In this document: in pieces, positions 40,880 through 50,200 of the stretch
Numbering within the stretch: the first letter of the stretch is position 1
Layout of the letters: every line of letters begins with the position of its first letter
NCBI RefSeq assembly: GCF_009827055.1
Contig: NZ_WUMK01000003.1
Location: 1 to 64,000, forward strand
DNA: 64,000 bases
DNA from: Shinella kummerowiae
Lineage (GTDB): Bacteria > Pseudomonadota > Alphaproteobacteria > Rhizobiales > Rhizobiaceae
Direction: 5' to 3'
Notes under the pieces: generated by a model
What the model saw: only the letters and a program-made list of their open reading frames with translations
Databases searched by the model: none
What the model was told of the DNA's origin: nothing
Position numbers and translations under genes: made by a program

Positions 40880-41848
40880 TCATGCGGCCGCGGCGACAGA
40901 GAAGCGGCTGCGGTATTCCCCCGGCGACAGGCCGAGAATGCGGTGGAACACCCGGCGGAAGGCGGCGGAATCCTCATAGCCCACCGCCCAGGCGATCTGG
41001 TCGACCGTGCGCCGGGTAAATTCCAAGAGTTCCCGCGCCTTGCCGATACGCAGGTGCTGTACATATTCGATCGGCTTCATGCCGGTCGCCGTCTTGAAGC
41101 GGCGCAGAAACGTGCGCTCCTCAAGCCGGGCTTGTCCCGCCATGTCCGCAATGCTGGTCGGCCGGCCGGCGCGTTCCTGAAGCCAATGCTGCACCTTCAG
41201 GATCGCTTCATCGCCATGCGTCAGGCGCGGTGAAAAATTGCTGTAGTGCCGCTGCTCGCGTCCCGCCGGGTCGATCAGCAGGAATTTTCCCGTTTCGATC
41301 GTCACGGAAGGGCCGAGCAGGCGGTCGACGATGCGCAGGCCGAGATCCGTCCAGGCCATCAAACCACCGGCGGTAATGATGTCGCCATCCTCGATGACGA
41401 TCTTGTCCGGTTCCATGCGCACCTCGGGAAAGCGTTCACGAAAACGCTCGGCAAACAACCAGTGCGTTGTGGCGGGACGGCCGGAAAGCAGCCCGGTCGC
41501 CGCCAGAATGAAGGTCCCACCGCAGGTGGCGGCAAGCGTCGCGCCCTGGGCGTGGCGATCGAGCAGCCAGCGCGCATACGGTTTGGACTCTTCCGGATCG
41601 GCCGGCCCGGTCAAACGGCCGGGCACGATGAGGACATCCGGCTCGCCGGCGGCATCAGGATCGGTATCGTAGCAGCGCAGAAGCCGACCATCCGCGGCCG
41701 CTTGCCAATGGCTGACGCGCAGCACCGGCCCGCCGCGATCCTGCGAGAAGATCGAGGCGATGGCGAAAAGATCGGTGATGCCGTGCACCATCGCCACCTG
41801 GCAATCCCGATAGAGCATCAGTCCGACTTCCATTGTCCTTGCCGCCAT
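40880..41848 (-). CDS. GlxA-type AraC-family regulator with DJ-1/PfpI domain
   Basis: 322 residues from ATG 41848 (GGGGAGAG upstream). Residues about 1-190 form a DJ-1/PfpI-like domain (VLIVPG, then ATCGGTFILAATGLLSGRPAT with the nucleophile-elbow Cys). Residues about 220-320 carry two AraC HTH motifs (TSIADMAGQARLEERTFLRRFK and QIAWAVGYEDSAAFRRVFHR, ending GLSPGEYRSRF). It is divergent from an alpha/beta-hydrolase/SDR operon and probably activates it. Confidence 0.92.
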   Translation of the reverse strand: MAARTMEVGLMLYRDCQVAMVHGITDLFAIASIFSQDRGGPVLRVSHWQAAADGRLLRCYDTDPDAAGEPDVLIVPGRLTGPADPEESKPYARWLLDRHAQGATLAATCGGTFILAATGLLSGRPATTHWLFAERFRERFPEVRMEPDKIVIEDGDIITAGGLMAWTDLGLRIVDRLLGPSVTIETGKFLLIDPAGREQRHYSNFSPRLTHGDEAILKVQHWLQERAGRPTSIADMAGQARLEERTFLRRFKTATGMKPIEYVQHLRIGKARELLEFTRRTVDQIAWAVGYEDSAAFRRVFHRILGLSPGEYRSRFSVAAAA

Positions 41849-41980
41849 TTTTGCTCTCCCCACGCTTTGTCAGTTTCGGCTCGGCTTCTGTCAAAAGCGC
41901 CCATCCAGTCGCGATGCACGCGAGAGTATCTCTAATCACACGGGACGCAATCAAGCCCCCCGATCAGAGGAGACGGAACA
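41849..41980. promoter_or_regulatory. Divergent AraC/hydrolase promoter region with TGTCA direct repeats
   Basis: 132 bp between the divergent genes. TGTCA occurs at 41869-41873 and 41890-41894, 21 bp apart (two helical turns), the spacing commonly used by AraC-family activators. Suggestive only. Confidence 0.35.
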
Positions 41981-42808
41981 ATGGCGACGATCATCACAAG
42001 GGACGGAACGCATATCTTCTACAAGGATTGGGGCCGGCAGGACGGCCAGACCATCATCTTCTCCCACGGCTGGCCGCTCAGCGCGGATGCCTGGGATGCG
42101 CAGATGGTGTTCTTCGCCAACCAGGGTTTTCGCACCATCGCCCATGACCGCCGCAGCCACGGCCGCTCCGACCAGGTCTGGCAGAACAACACGATGGACC
42201 AGTATGCCGACGACCTCGCCGAACTGATCGAACAGCTGGACCTCCACAATGTCATCCTCGTCGGCCATTCCACCGGCGGCGGCGAAGTCACCCGCTATAT
42301 CGGCCGCCACGGCACCCGCCGCGTCGCCAAGATCGCCCTGATCGGCGCCGTGCCGCCGCTGATGCTGAAGACGGAGGCCAATCCGGGCGGCCTGCCGATC
42401 GACGCCTTCGACGGCATCCGCAAGGGTACCTATGACAATCGCAGCCAGTTCTTCAAGGATCTGACCATCCCCTTCTACGGTTATAATCGTGCGGGTGCGA
42501 CGATTTCCGAAGGCATTCGCGAGGAGTTCTGGCGGCAGGGCATGATGGGCGGCCTCAAGGGCCAGCTCGACAGCATCCGCGCCTTCTCCGAAAGCGATTT
42601 CCACCAGGACCTGAAAGCCTTCGACAAGCCGACGCTGGTGCTGCACGGCGATGACGACCAGATCGTGCCGATCGGCGCCGCCGCGCTTTCCACCGTCAAG
42701 ATCGTCAAGCATGCCGTGCTGAAGGTTTACGAAGGCGCCGACCACGGCCTGACGCAGACCCATCAGGATCGGTTCAACGCTGACCTTCTCGATTTCATCG
42801 ACGCCTGA
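41981..42808 (+). CDS. Alpha/beta hydrolase (non-haem chloroperoxidase-like esterase)
   Basis: 275 residues. Oxyanion motif [11 protein letters not shown], nucleophile elbow GHSTGGGE, acid in [10 protein letters not shown], and late His in [10 protein letters not shown]: a complete catalytic triad. The closest family is the cofactor-free haloperoxidase/arylesterase group, which hydrolyses small esters and forms peracids. The ATG follows GAGGAGACGG. First gene of a three-gene operon with an SDR and a small membrane protein. Confidence 0.92.
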   Translation: MATIITRDGTHIFYKDWGRQDGQTIIFSHGWPLSADAWDAQMVFFANQGFRTIAHDRRSHGRSDQVWQNNTMDQYADDLAELIEQLDLHNVILVGHSTGGGEVTRYIGRHGTRRVAKIALIGAVPPLMLKTEANPGGLPIDAFDGIRKGTYDNRSQFFKDLTIPFYGYNRAGATISEGIREEFWRQGMMGGLKGQLDSIRAFSESDFHQDLKAFDKPTLVLHGDDDQIVPIGAAALSTVKIVKHAVLKVYEGADHGLTQTHQDRFNADLLDFIDA

Positions 42809-42871
42809 AAACCCAGACCGGCTGCGGCGCCGCAGGCCCCTGCCCGGCCCAACCCCTTGAAGGATATGGAC

Positions 42872-43663
42872 ATGAACACCGACACATTTCTCGTTACCGG
42901 CGCATCCGATGGCATCGGCGCCGTCTATGCCGACCGGCTCGCCCGCCGCGGCAACAATCTGGTGCTGGTCGCCCGCCGCGCCGAAAAGCTGGCGACGCTC
43001 GCCACGCGCTTGCAGAAGGACCATGGCGTCACCGTCGAGATCCTCCCCGCCGATCTGGGTGCTGCCGAGGGACTGGCGAAGGTCGAAGCGCGCTTGCGCG
43101 GCGATGCCACCATCACCGGCCTCGTCAACAATGCCGGCATTGCCGGGGAAGGCATGATCACAGAGCTCGATCCTGCCTATGTGACCGGCATGATCAACCT
43201 CAACATCCTCGCCGTCACCCGTCTTTCCGCCGCCATCGCCCCGCGCCTTGCCGCCGCAGGCCGCGGCACGATCATCAACATCACATCCGTCACGGCGTTG
43301 ATGCCAGCCGCCTTCACCGCCGTCTATCCCGCCACGAAAGCCTTCGTGTTGGCCTTCACCGAGGCGCTGCACGCGCAGCTTTCAGCTTCAGGCGTCCGGG
43401 TGCAGGGTGTGCTGCCGGGCATTACCCGCACCGCGATCTGGGAGGACGAAAAGCTCGAAACCATACCCGCCGCCATGGTGATGGATGTCGAGGAAATGGT
43501 CGACGCGGCTTTGGCTGGACTCGATCTCGGTGAGGCGCTGACCGTGCCCTCCCTGCCGGAGACGGCCGATCTTGACACCTTCCTTGCTGCCCGCGACGCG
43601 TTGCGACCCAATCTATCTTTGGCCCATGCCGCCGCTCGCTACGGCCTGCGCAACAAGAATTGA
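42872..43663 (+). CDS. Short-chain dehydrogenase/reductase
   Basis: 263 residues from ATG 42872 (AAGGAT 6 nt upstream; in-frame TTG 42857 and ATG 42866 also exist). VTGASDGIG is the cofactor loop, NNAGIAG the stabilising motif, Ser in ITSVTAL and YPATK give the catalytic S-Y-K. It resembles DltE/YqjQ-type SDRs of uncertain substrate. A perfect GC palindrome (CTGCGGCGCCGCAG, 42822-42835) lies in the gap to the hydrolase gene. Confidence 0.9.
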   Translation: MNTDTFLVTGASDGIGAVYADRLARRGNNLVLVARRAEKLATLATRLQKDHGVTVEILPADLGAAEGLAKVEARLRGDATITGLVNNAGIAGEGMITELDPAYVTGMINLNILAVTRLSAAIAPRLAAAGRGTIINITSVTALMPAAFTAVYPATKAFVLAFTEALHAQLSASGVRVQGVLPGITRTAIWEDEKLETIPAAMVMDVEEMVDAALAGLDLGEALTVPSLPETADLDTFLAARDALRPNLSLAHAAARYGLRNKN

Positions 43664-43675
43664 CGGGAGGCGATC

Positions 43676-44182
43676 GTGATCCTCGGGCTGACCATCTCCC
43701 AATTCACCATCCTGCATGTCGTGTTGAGCTTCATCGGTATCGCCGCCGGCCTCATCGCCCTGCCCGCTTTTGCAGCGGGGCGGTGGATGCCCCGCATGAC
43801 AGCGCTGTTCCTCGCCACGACCACCGCGACCACGCTAACCGGCTTCCTCTTCCCGATCAGCGCCTTCACCCCGGCGCTCGGCGTCGGCATCATCTCGGCC
43901 GCCATCCTGGCGGTCGCCCTAGTGTCGCTGTACCGCTACGGCCTCAAAGGCCGGGCACGCCCGCTTTATGCGATCAGCGCAACGATCGGGCTTTACCTCA
44001 ACCTTTTCGTGCTGATCGTGCAGGCTTTCCTGAAGGTTCCCGCGCTGAACGATCTGGCACCGAACGGCAGCGAGCCGCCGTTCCTCGCAGCCCAAGGCGT
44101 TCTATTGGTCGCTGCTATCCTGCTTGGACGACAAGCTTTGCGTGCCGGCGCACGACGAGTTCAAGGAGGTCCGGCTTTGTAA
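43676..44182 (+). CDS. Small integral membrane protein, unknown function
   Basis: 168 residues from GTG 43676, with an excellent GGGAGG site 6 nt upstream, 12 nt after the SDR stop. Four hydrophobic helices are visible (about 8-30, 42-62, 66-84 and 96-120), with a fifth near 135-155 (FLAAQGVLLVAAILL). I do not recognise a family with certainty; it looks like the small DoxX/DUF-type membrane proteins that accompany oxidoreductases. It ends 12 bp from the convergent Liv-type permease gene. Confidence 0.75.
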   Translation: MILGLTISQFTILHVVLSFIGIAAGLIALPAFAAGRWMPRMTALFLATTTATTLTGFLFPISAFTPALGVGIISAAILAVALVSLYRYGLKGRARPLYAISATIGLYLNLFVLIVQAFLKVPALNDLAPNGSEPPFLAAQGVLLVAAILLGRQALRAGARRVQGGPAL

Positions 44183-44194
44183 TTGCCTGAAGGG

Positions 44195-45175
44195 CTACGG
44201 CGCTCGCTCCGGGGTGGCGCCAACCGTCTTGGCGGACCTCGCGAACAGGTTGGCCGATATCTGCGCCAATCCGCCGGGAAAGAAGCGCAGGACCAGGATG
44301 ATGCCGACGGCGAGCAGCATATGTTTGGTCGCCTTGAGATCGGGGAATTGTTCGAGATATTCGCTGATCATGACGATCCCGACCGCCGCGACCGCGGGGC
44401 CGACGATGCTGCCGGCGCCTCCCACCAGAAGCATTGTGAGGATCAGCGTCGAGGTACTGAAGGAGAAGACTTCGGGTGCCGCGACGCGGAAGTAGATGCA
44501 GTAGAGCGCTCCGGCGATCCCGGTCGGAATGGCGCTGATGACGAGCATCGTCAGCCGGATGCGCATCTGGTCGATCCCGCGCGCGGCGGCGTATTCCGGG
44601 TTGTCGCGCACGGCCCGCGCCGTCTTGCCAAGAGGCGACCGCGCAATCGCGACAAGGGCAGCGATGCAGGCAAGGGAAAGGACAAGGGAGACATAGTAGT
44701 AGCCGAGGCGCTGATCGCGGGCGAAGTTGTAGTCGCTGATCCGAAGGCTCGGCACGCGCACGATACCGCCGGCGCCGCCGGTAAGATCGCCCTGGCTCAT
44801 CACGACCTGCAGACAAAGCTGCGAGAAGGCGAAGGTGACGAGCACGACATAAATGCCGCGCAACCGCAGCGTTGGCGCTGCCACGACAAACGCAGCCAAC
44901 GCGGCGACGATACCGGCGATTGGAATGACCAGCCACGGATCGACGCCGGCCTGCGTGGTCAGGATACCGGCGGTATAGACGCCGAGCCCGAAGAAGGCGA
45001 TATGGCCAAAGTTGAAGAGGCCGGTGAGGCCGAGCGTCAGGTCCCAGCTGGCGGCGACGATCGCAAACAGAAAGGCGAGGATGAACAGGTGCCGGATATA
45101 CGGCCCTTGCAGGACGAGCGGCAGTAGCAGCAGCAATAGGAGGGCTGCAGCGATGGCGAGCGGTCGGTTGATCAT
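44195..45175 (-). CDS. Liv-type ABC permease, LivM-like (transporter 1)
   Basis: 326 residues from ATG 45175 (GAGGTGG upstream); an earlier in-frame ATG at 45208 would overlap the LivH-like gene. About eight membrane helices, with LGLTGLFNFGHIAFFGLGVYTAG, the hallmark of LivM permeases, and ARGIDQMRIRLTMLVISAIPTGIAGAL. Imports a branched-chain amino acid, amide or related compound together with the LivH-like partner. Confidence 0.93.
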   Translation of the reverse strand: MINRPLAIAAALLLLLLLPLVLQGPYIRHLFILAFLFAIVAASWDLTLGLTGLFNFGHIAFFGLGVYTAGILTTQAGVDPWLVIPIAGIVAALAAFVVAAPTLRLRGIYVVLVTFAFSQLCLQVVMSQGDLTGGAGGIVRVPSLRISDYNFARDQRLGYYYVSLVLSLACIAALVAIARSPLGKTARAVRDNPEYAAARGIDQMRIRLTMLVISAIPTGIAGALYCIYFRVAAPEVFSFSTSTLILTMLLVGGAGSIVGPAVAAVGIVMISEYLEQFPDLKATKHMLLAVGIILVLRFFPGGLAQISANLFARSAKTVGATPERAP

Positions 45176-45182
45176 ATCCACC

Positions 45183-46070
45183 TCATAGCGACGACGGGTT
45201 TTTGGCACCGAACAGGCCTTGCGGCCTGAACAGCAGGACCAGAACCATCAGCAGGAACAGCATGGACGGCGTCCAGTAGATACCGACCGTGAAAATGAGG
45301 ATCGCTTCGAGGAAACCGATGACATAGGCCGCTCCGATCGAGCCGCCAATGGAACCCAGTCCGCCGAAGATCACAACGATCAAGGCCTTCATGAGCGGGT
45401 CGGCGCCCATGGTCGGCGTCATCAACCGCACGCCGGCGAGCAACATGCCGGCGAGGCCGGCCAGTGCTGCCGCCAGGCCGAAGGAGACGAGAAACATCCG
45501 CGTGACCGGAATGCCGATCAGTTGCGCGGATTTCTGGTTTTGCCCGACCGCCCGGATTGCCCGGCCGATCTGGGTATGGTTGAGCACGAGGAACAGCGCG
45601 AGGAGGATGACCGGCGCGACAAGCACGATGATCAGCTCCTGCCGGGAGATGTTCACGAGCCCGTAGGAGATGTTGCCCGGGATCAGCGGCTCGAGCTGTT
45701 TCAGCCGCGGGCCCCAGATGGTCAACACGCCGTTTTCCAGGAACGTCAGGCCCGCAAGCGTGGTCATGATGGTGACGAGCACCATGTCGTCGCGACCATA
45801 GAAGGGACGGATCAGCAGATACTCGAACGCCGCACCCACGGCGGCCATGACGACGAGCGCGAGGAGGATCGAATATCCCACCCACAGGTCGGGACCCAGG
45901 CGCTGGGCGATTTCGTAGGCGACATAGGCCCCGACGGTCATCGAGACGCCATGGGCGAAGTTGAAGATGCCGAGTGTCGTCCAGACCATCGACAACCCGC
46001 TCGCCATCAAAGCGTAGAGGGAGCCGAGCACGAGGCCGCTGACGAGGATGGAGACGATGATATCAGCCAT
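45183..46070 (-). CDS. Liv-type ABC permease, LivH-like (transporter 1)
   Basis: 295 residues with eight hydrophobic helices. GSLYALMASGLSMVWTTLGIFNFAHG near the N-terminus is the LivH signature, and a conserved GGLGSIGGSIGAAYVIG lies near the C-terminus. The gene starts 1 nt after the LivF-like stop and is coupled to the LivM-like gene, 7 nt downstream. Confidence 0.93.
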   Translation of the reverse strand: MADIIVSILVSGLVLGSLYALMASGLSMVWTTLGIFNFAHGVSMTVGAYVAYEIAQRLGPDLWVGYSILLALVVMAAVGAAFEYLLIRPFYGRDDMVLVTIMTTLAGLTFLENGVLTIWGPRLKQLEPLIPGNISYGLVNISRQELIIVLVAPVILLALFLVLNHTQIGRAIRAVGQNQKSAQLIGIPVTRMFLVSFGLAAALAGLAGMLLAGVRLMTPTMGADPLMKALIVVIFGGLGSIGGSIGAAYVIGFLEAILIFTVGIYWTPSMLFLLMVLVLLFRPQGLFGAKNPSSL

Positions 46071-46071
46071 G

Positions 46072-46797
46072 TCAGTGCCCCGTCATCCCAAAATACTCCT
46101 TCATGACATCGGCATGGCCGAAGCTGTCGCTGCCGACCTCGATTGTGCGGGCGACAACGCCGTGGTTGACGAGGTAGAGCCGTGACGTGAGCCGCAGCAG
46201 GAAATCGATATCCTGCTCGACCACGAGAAGCGGCATGCCACCCTCGGCAATGCGTGCGATCGCCGCTGCAAGTTCGTCTTTCAACCGCGGAGAAAGGCCG
46301 AGTGTGGGCTCGTCCAGAATGAGCAGGCGCGGGCAGGCCATCAGCCCGACGGCTAGGTTCAGCATCTGCCGCTCGCCGCCCGAAAGCGTGCCACATTTCT
46401 GCCGGCGACGCTCCGCCAACCGCGGGAAAAGCGCTTCCACCATGTCGAGGTTCTGCCGCATGCGGGCTCTCGCCCGACGGGGATAGGCGCCAAGTGCGAG
46501 AACCTCGCCGACCATCATGTCGGAAAACAGCCGATTGCCCTGGGACACATGGATCAGACCGATCTCAACGATGTCGCGCGGCGAGCGCCCGGTTATGTCG
46601 CGCCCGTCGAAGGAAACCTTGCCGGACGCCGGTTTGATCAATCCGCTGATCGTCTCGAAAAGCGTCGTCTTGCCATGCCCGTTGGGACCAAAGAGACCGA
46701 TGTTCTCGTCCTCACCCATCGTGAACGACAGGCCGTTCAGGACCTGATGGTCGCCATATCCCGCCGTCAGGCCTTCGACTTCAAGAAGCGTGTGCAT
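46072..46797 (-). CDS. Liv-type ABC ATPase, LivF-like (transporter 1)
   Basis: 241 residues. Walker A GPNGHGKTT, signature LSGGERQM, Walker B LLILDEPTLGL, H-loop VEQD. LivF-type ATPases pair with LivG to drive the permease. The start overlaps the LivG-like stop by 17 nt, indicating tight coupling. Confidence 0.93.
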   Translation of the reverse strand: MHTLLEVEGLTAGYGDHQVLNGLSFTMGEDENIGLFGPNGHGKTTLFETISGLIKPASGKVSFDGRDITGRSPRDIVEIGLIHVSQGNRLFSDMMVGEVLALGAYPRRARARMRQNLDMVEALFPRLAERRRQKCGTLSGGERQMLNLAVGLMACPRLLILDEPTLGLSPRLKDELAAAIARIAEGGMPLLVVEQDIDFLLRLTSRLYLVNHGVVARTIEVGSDSFGHADVMKEYFGMTGH

Positions 46798-47530
46798 GGC
46801 TTGCCTGCCCTCCGAGATAGGCGCTTATGACGCGCTCGTCGCGAACGACTGCCTGTGGATCGCCCTGGCTCAGGATGCGTCCTTCGTTGAGCACGATCAG
46901 CCGCTGTGCCACGGCCATGAGCAAGGGCAGCACATGTTCGATGACCACGATCGTCAAGCCGCTGGCATTGAGTTCGAGCAACAGGTCGCGCAGCGCGTCG
47001 ATCTCCGGCTTGGTGAGACCGGAGGCCGGTTCGTCGAGCATCAGCAGATGCGGCGAGGAGACGAGCGCGCTGGCGATCATCAGACGCTTTCTATCGAAAA
47101 CTGAAAGGTCGCCGGCCGTAAGGTGGATGCGTTCGAGCGCGAAGCCGACTTTATCGAGCGCCGCAGAAGCAAGGTCGCGCTTTTGCGAGGCCGATATCGG
47201 GCCGCAGCACCATGTACCCATCATGACATTCTCGAATGCGGAAAGCGTTTTGAAATCGCTGTCCTTCTGGAACGTGCGCACAAGGCCGAGGCGAGCGATC
47301 TCGAAAGGCTTCAGCCGCCCGACCGACTGGCCGCGAAAGTGGATTTCGCCTGCGTCGCGACCGAAAGGAATTCCTGTCAAGATATTGAAAAGCGTGCTCT
47401 TGCCGCTACCGTTCGGGCCGGCAATACCGAGCACTTCGCCCTCACGGACGTCGAACGTGACGTCGTTCACCGCCACGAAGGCGCCAAAGCGCTTGGTGAC
47501 GTGGCCGACATCGAGAAGAATTGCCGCCAT
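46781..47530 (-). CDS. Liv-type ABC ATPase, LivG-like (transporter 1)
   Basis: 249 residues from ATG 47530, with CAGGAGAACC upstream; the frame extends upstream over the binding-protein hairpin but has no start there. Walker A GPNGSGKST; the region after Walker A includes ARLGLVRTFQKDSDF, typical of LivG. The signature helix is degenerate: LSVFDRKRLMIASAL replaces the usual LSxGxQR form, a pattern tolerated in LivG subunits but worth noting. Walker B LLMLDEPASGL. Confidence 0.9.
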   Translation of the reverse strand: MAAILLDVGHVTKRFGAFVAVNDVTFDVREGEVLGIAGPNGSGKSTLFNILTGIPFGRDAGEIHFRGQSVGRLKPFEIARLGLVRTFQKDSDFKTLSAFENVMMGTWCCGPISASQKRDLASAALDKVGFALERIHLTAGDLSVFDRKRLMIASALVSSPHLLMLDEPASGLTKPEIDALRDLLLELNASGLTIVVIEHVLPLLMAVAQRLIVLNEGRILSQGDPQAVVRDERVISAYLGGQASHAHAS

Positions 47531-47567
47531 CTGGTTCTCCTGGCTGACTTTCGCCCGACCGGGTCGT

Positions 47568-47593
47568 CCGGCGGCCGCGCTCGCGGCCGCCGG
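47568..47593 (-). terminator. Stem-loop after the Liv-type binding-protein gene (transporter 1)
   Basis: A perfect GC-rich stem (CCGGCGGCCGC / GCGGCCGCCGG, 11-12 bp) with a 2-4-nt loop, 5 nt after the stop of the binding-protein gene and before the LivG-like gene. No U-run follows. Confidence 0.72.
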
Positions 47594-47598
47594 CAACC

Positions 47599-48837
47599 TC
47601 ACTTCTTCAGCCATGGTGCCGTCTGGAGTTCGCCGTCCGCCCAGCGTGCGGGAGACAGGAGCACGCGCTTGCCATCCCATACCTGGAAGATCTGCAGCGG
47701 CATAAAATCGTCTCCGGCGACAGTCAGGTGCGTCTTGGGGTCGAACGAAACGATGCCGAGCGCAGTGACCCGGTCCTTGACCTCGCCGATCGCCTTGGCG
47801 ACCGCGAGCCGATCCGTCGGATCAACGCCGGCGGCAAGAATGTCGCGGTAGATGTAGACCATTTCGTAGAGCGCCTGCGCATAGGTGCTGGCGTCGATGC
47901 CATAGCGCGCCTTGTAGGCCTTGTTTGTCGCCGCCGCGCGCTCGTTCGGAAGCACGCCGACCATCGTGGAGGTGATGATGCCGGTCGCCTTCTCCTTGGT
48001 CAGTTCCAGATATTCGGGCACCGTCGGGGCATACTGGATGAAGACCAGCGACTGTGTCGGGTTCTCCAGGAACTGGCTGGTAAAGGTCGCCGCGTTGCCG
48101 GGCAGGTAGTCTGTGTTGACGATGACAGCCGGCGGGTCCTGCCTGGTCTTGCTGAGGAAGGCCCGCCAGTCGTTGATTTCTCCGAAGGGCACGACTTCCG
48201 TTGCCGTGATTTCCCAGCCGCGCGCCTTGGCATCTTCCATCATGCCTTCATAGATCGACTTGGAATAGGGGTTGTCGGAGGTGATGAAGGCGATCTTCTT
48301 GTTGGCAAGCGTCAGCTTCTTCTCGCTCTGCCAACGCTCGATGACGGGCATGATGCCGGTTTCATAGAGATCGTAGGACGGCGCGAAGGACCAGATCGTC
48401 GGGAAATCATCCGGCGCCTCTGCCACGATCTCGGCGGTCTGTGCCGAGTTCCCGGCAAGGAAATAGGGCATTCCGGCCTCGGCCATCGCTTCAATCTCGA
48501 AGTTGGAAGCACTGGCATAACCGGTCATGACCATGTTGACGCCTTCGTCGCTCAGCAGGCGCTCGACGGCGCTGGTGACAGCGGCAGGGCCGAGGTCGCG
48601 CGTGTCGGCGACGGCGATTTCAAGCTTGTAGCCGTTGACGCCACCGGCCGCGTTGATCTCTTCCACCGCAAGTGTTGCACCTTGCTGCGTGTCCTGCCCG
48701 TCTGCCGCAGCACCGCCGGAAATCGGTGCCAATATACCGATCCTGGCGATCTTTTCCTGCGCCAGTGCAGGCATGGCAGCCAGCGCGGCGGATGACAGCG
48801 CCATCGTCAGCATGAATCTTCTCGTGATGTGTCGCAT
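47599..48837 (-). CDS. Liv-type periplasmic binding protein (transporter 1)
   Basis: 412 residues from ATG 48837 (AAGGGAA upstream). The signal peptide MRHITRRFMLTMALSSAALA has a TRRFM motif that could suit Tat or Sec, with cleavage near ALAQE. The mature protein is a type I periplasmic-binding (LivJ/AmiC) fold: IARIGILAPISGGAAADGQDT, AVEEINAAGGVNGYKLE, VDTRDL-like strand, and AFITSDNPYSK. Ligand unknown; amide, amino-acid or urea-type compounds fit the neighbouring hydrolases. Confidence 0.92.
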   Translation of the reverse strand: MRHITRRFMLTMALSSAALAAMPALAQEKIARIGILAPISGGAAADGQDTQQGATLAVEEINAAGGVNGYKLEIAVADTRDLGPAAVTSAVERLLSDEGVNMVMTGYASASNFEIEAMAEAGMPYFLAGNSAQTAEIVAEAPDDFPTIWSFAPSYDLYETGIMPVIERWQSEKKLTLANKKIAFITSDNPYSKSIYEGMMEDAKARGWEITATEVVPFGEINDWRAFLSKTRQDPPAVIVNTDYLPGNAATFTSQFLENPTQSLVFIQYAPTVPEYLELTKEKATGIITSTMVGVLPNERAAATNKAYKARYGIDASTYAQALYEMVYIYRDILAAGVDPTDRLAVAKAIGEVKDRVTALGIVSFDPKTHLTVAGDDFMPLQIFQVWDGKRVLLSPARWADGELQTAPWLKK

Positions 48838-48860
48838 GCGTTCGGTTCCCTTGTTTTTGG

Positions 48861-50174
48861 CTATTTCGTTCCGCAAAAATCGATCGTCGCGGCCGCAATG
48901 ACTTTCGTGGCTTCCACGAGGGATTCGATCGTGACGAATTCGTCGAAGCCATGCAGGCCGTCACCGGTCGGTCCATAGATGACGCCCGCGGCGCCCGCAC
49001 CGGCATAGTGTGCGGCGTCACAAACAGCCTCGAAGCCGCGGATCCGGAAGGGCTTGCCCAATGATGTCTTGTGCCTTGCCAGCGAGGCGACGATCGGATG
49101 ATCGACCGGCGTGTCCATCGGCGGGAAGTAGAGATCGGCGAGATACCAGTCGATCGCGATCGGATTGTCGCGCAGCCAGCGATCCTGCTGGCAGAAGTGA
49201 TGGATGAAGGCCTCGAATTCCGCCCTCACCTGCTCGGGAGCCTCGTTCGGCAGGAACTTAAAATCGAGGTCGAGGACAGCGACATCGGGAATGATTGCCG
49301 GGTTGCCCATCACCATAGGCAGCCCATCCGGACCAAGGCCTGCGCCGGCGCGCAGCACGCCCGGATTGATCGTGTTCAGCCCCGGCGGCACGAGCGGATG
49401 ATGGGTCGTGCGGCAGCGCATGCTTTCATAGTCGCGCAAGGCATTCAGGAAGCGGGCGGCGAGTTCGACGGCGTTGACCCCCGGCTGGATCCGGCCCGGT
49501 GAATCCGGCTGGGGCCAGACCTCATTGAAGCGCCAGCCGGCATGGCCCTGCCGGCCCTTGATGGTGAGGCGCACCCAGTGCAGGCCTCCCTCGCATGGCA
49601 GGATATCGCCCCAGGTCGGCTCGGCAACCAGCACCGATTTGGCAAGCTTGCCTTTGGCAACCGCATCCATCGCGCCGAAGCCGCCGGCCTCCTCGTCAAC
49701 CACGGCATGGATCGACAGTCGGCCATCGAGCGTCAGGCCCGCCTTGCGGATCGCCGCATAGGCTGCAACGCAAGCGGCAACGCCACCTTTCATGTCCAGC
49801 GCACCGCGTCCGTAAATTTTTCCGTCCTTGATTTCGCCGCCGAACGGATCGACCGTCCACTTGCTCTCATCGCTGATCGGCACGGTGTCGACGTGACCGC
49901 AGAGGATCAGGCTCTTCTCCTCGTTTCCGGCAAGCGTACCGACGAGATTGGGACGGTCTGGAAACACATCCCACTGCTCGCAGGAAAAGCCCAGATCTTC
50001 GAGCTCCGCCTGCAGACGCTTCTGGACGTCGGGCTCGCGGTTTTGCGCGGCATCCTGGAAGAATTTCGGATTGACGGACGGGATTCGCACCAAATCCTGC
50101 GTCAAACCGACGACATGACCGCTATCCGCATCGATGATGTCCCAAACCACCTTGATCGCATCCTGCTTGTCCAT
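48861..50174 (-). CDS. M20-family metallo-deacylase (ArgE/DapE-like)
   Basis: 437 residues. Zinc ligands and catalytic residues are visible in order: His in LCGHVDTVP, Asp in ALDMKGG, the Glu-Glu pair in VVDEEAGG, and a late His in GDGLHGFDEF. ArgE/DapE-group enzymes hydrolyse N-acyl amino acids. It sits between a GS-like ligase and a Liv-type binding protein, 23 nt from the latter, so it probably deacylates or hydrolyses the imported compound. No signal peptide; cytoplasmic. Confidence 0.92.
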   Translation of the reverse strand: MDKQDAIKVVWDIIDADSGHVVGLTQDLVRIPSVNPKFFQDAAQNREPDVQKRLQAELEDLGFSCEQWDVFPDRPNLVGTLAGNEEKSLILCGHVDTVPISDESKWTVDPFGGEIKDGKIYGRGALDMKGGVAACVAAYAAIRKAGLTLDGRLSIHAVVDEEAGGFGAMDAVAKGKLAKSVLVAEPTWGDILPCEGGLHWVRLTIKGRQGHAGWRFNEVWPQPDSPGRIQPGVNAVELAARFLNALRDYESMRCRTTHHPLVPPGLNTINPGVLRAGAGLGPDGLPMVMGNPAIIPDVAVLDLDFKFLPNEAPEQVRAEFEAFIHHFCQQDRWLRDNPIAIDWYLADLYFPPMDTPVDHPIVASLARHKTSLGKPFRIRGFEAVCDAAHYAGAGAAGVIYGPTGDGLHGFDEFVTIESLVEATKVIAAATIDFCGTK

Positions 50175-50200
50175 GAAATACCCTCTTTTTTCCGATCGCC

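Noticed and set aside
42822-42835. Perfect 14-bp GC palindrome between hydrolase and SDR genes
   Set aside because: No loop for a proper hairpin and no T-run; probably chance in GC-rich sequence.
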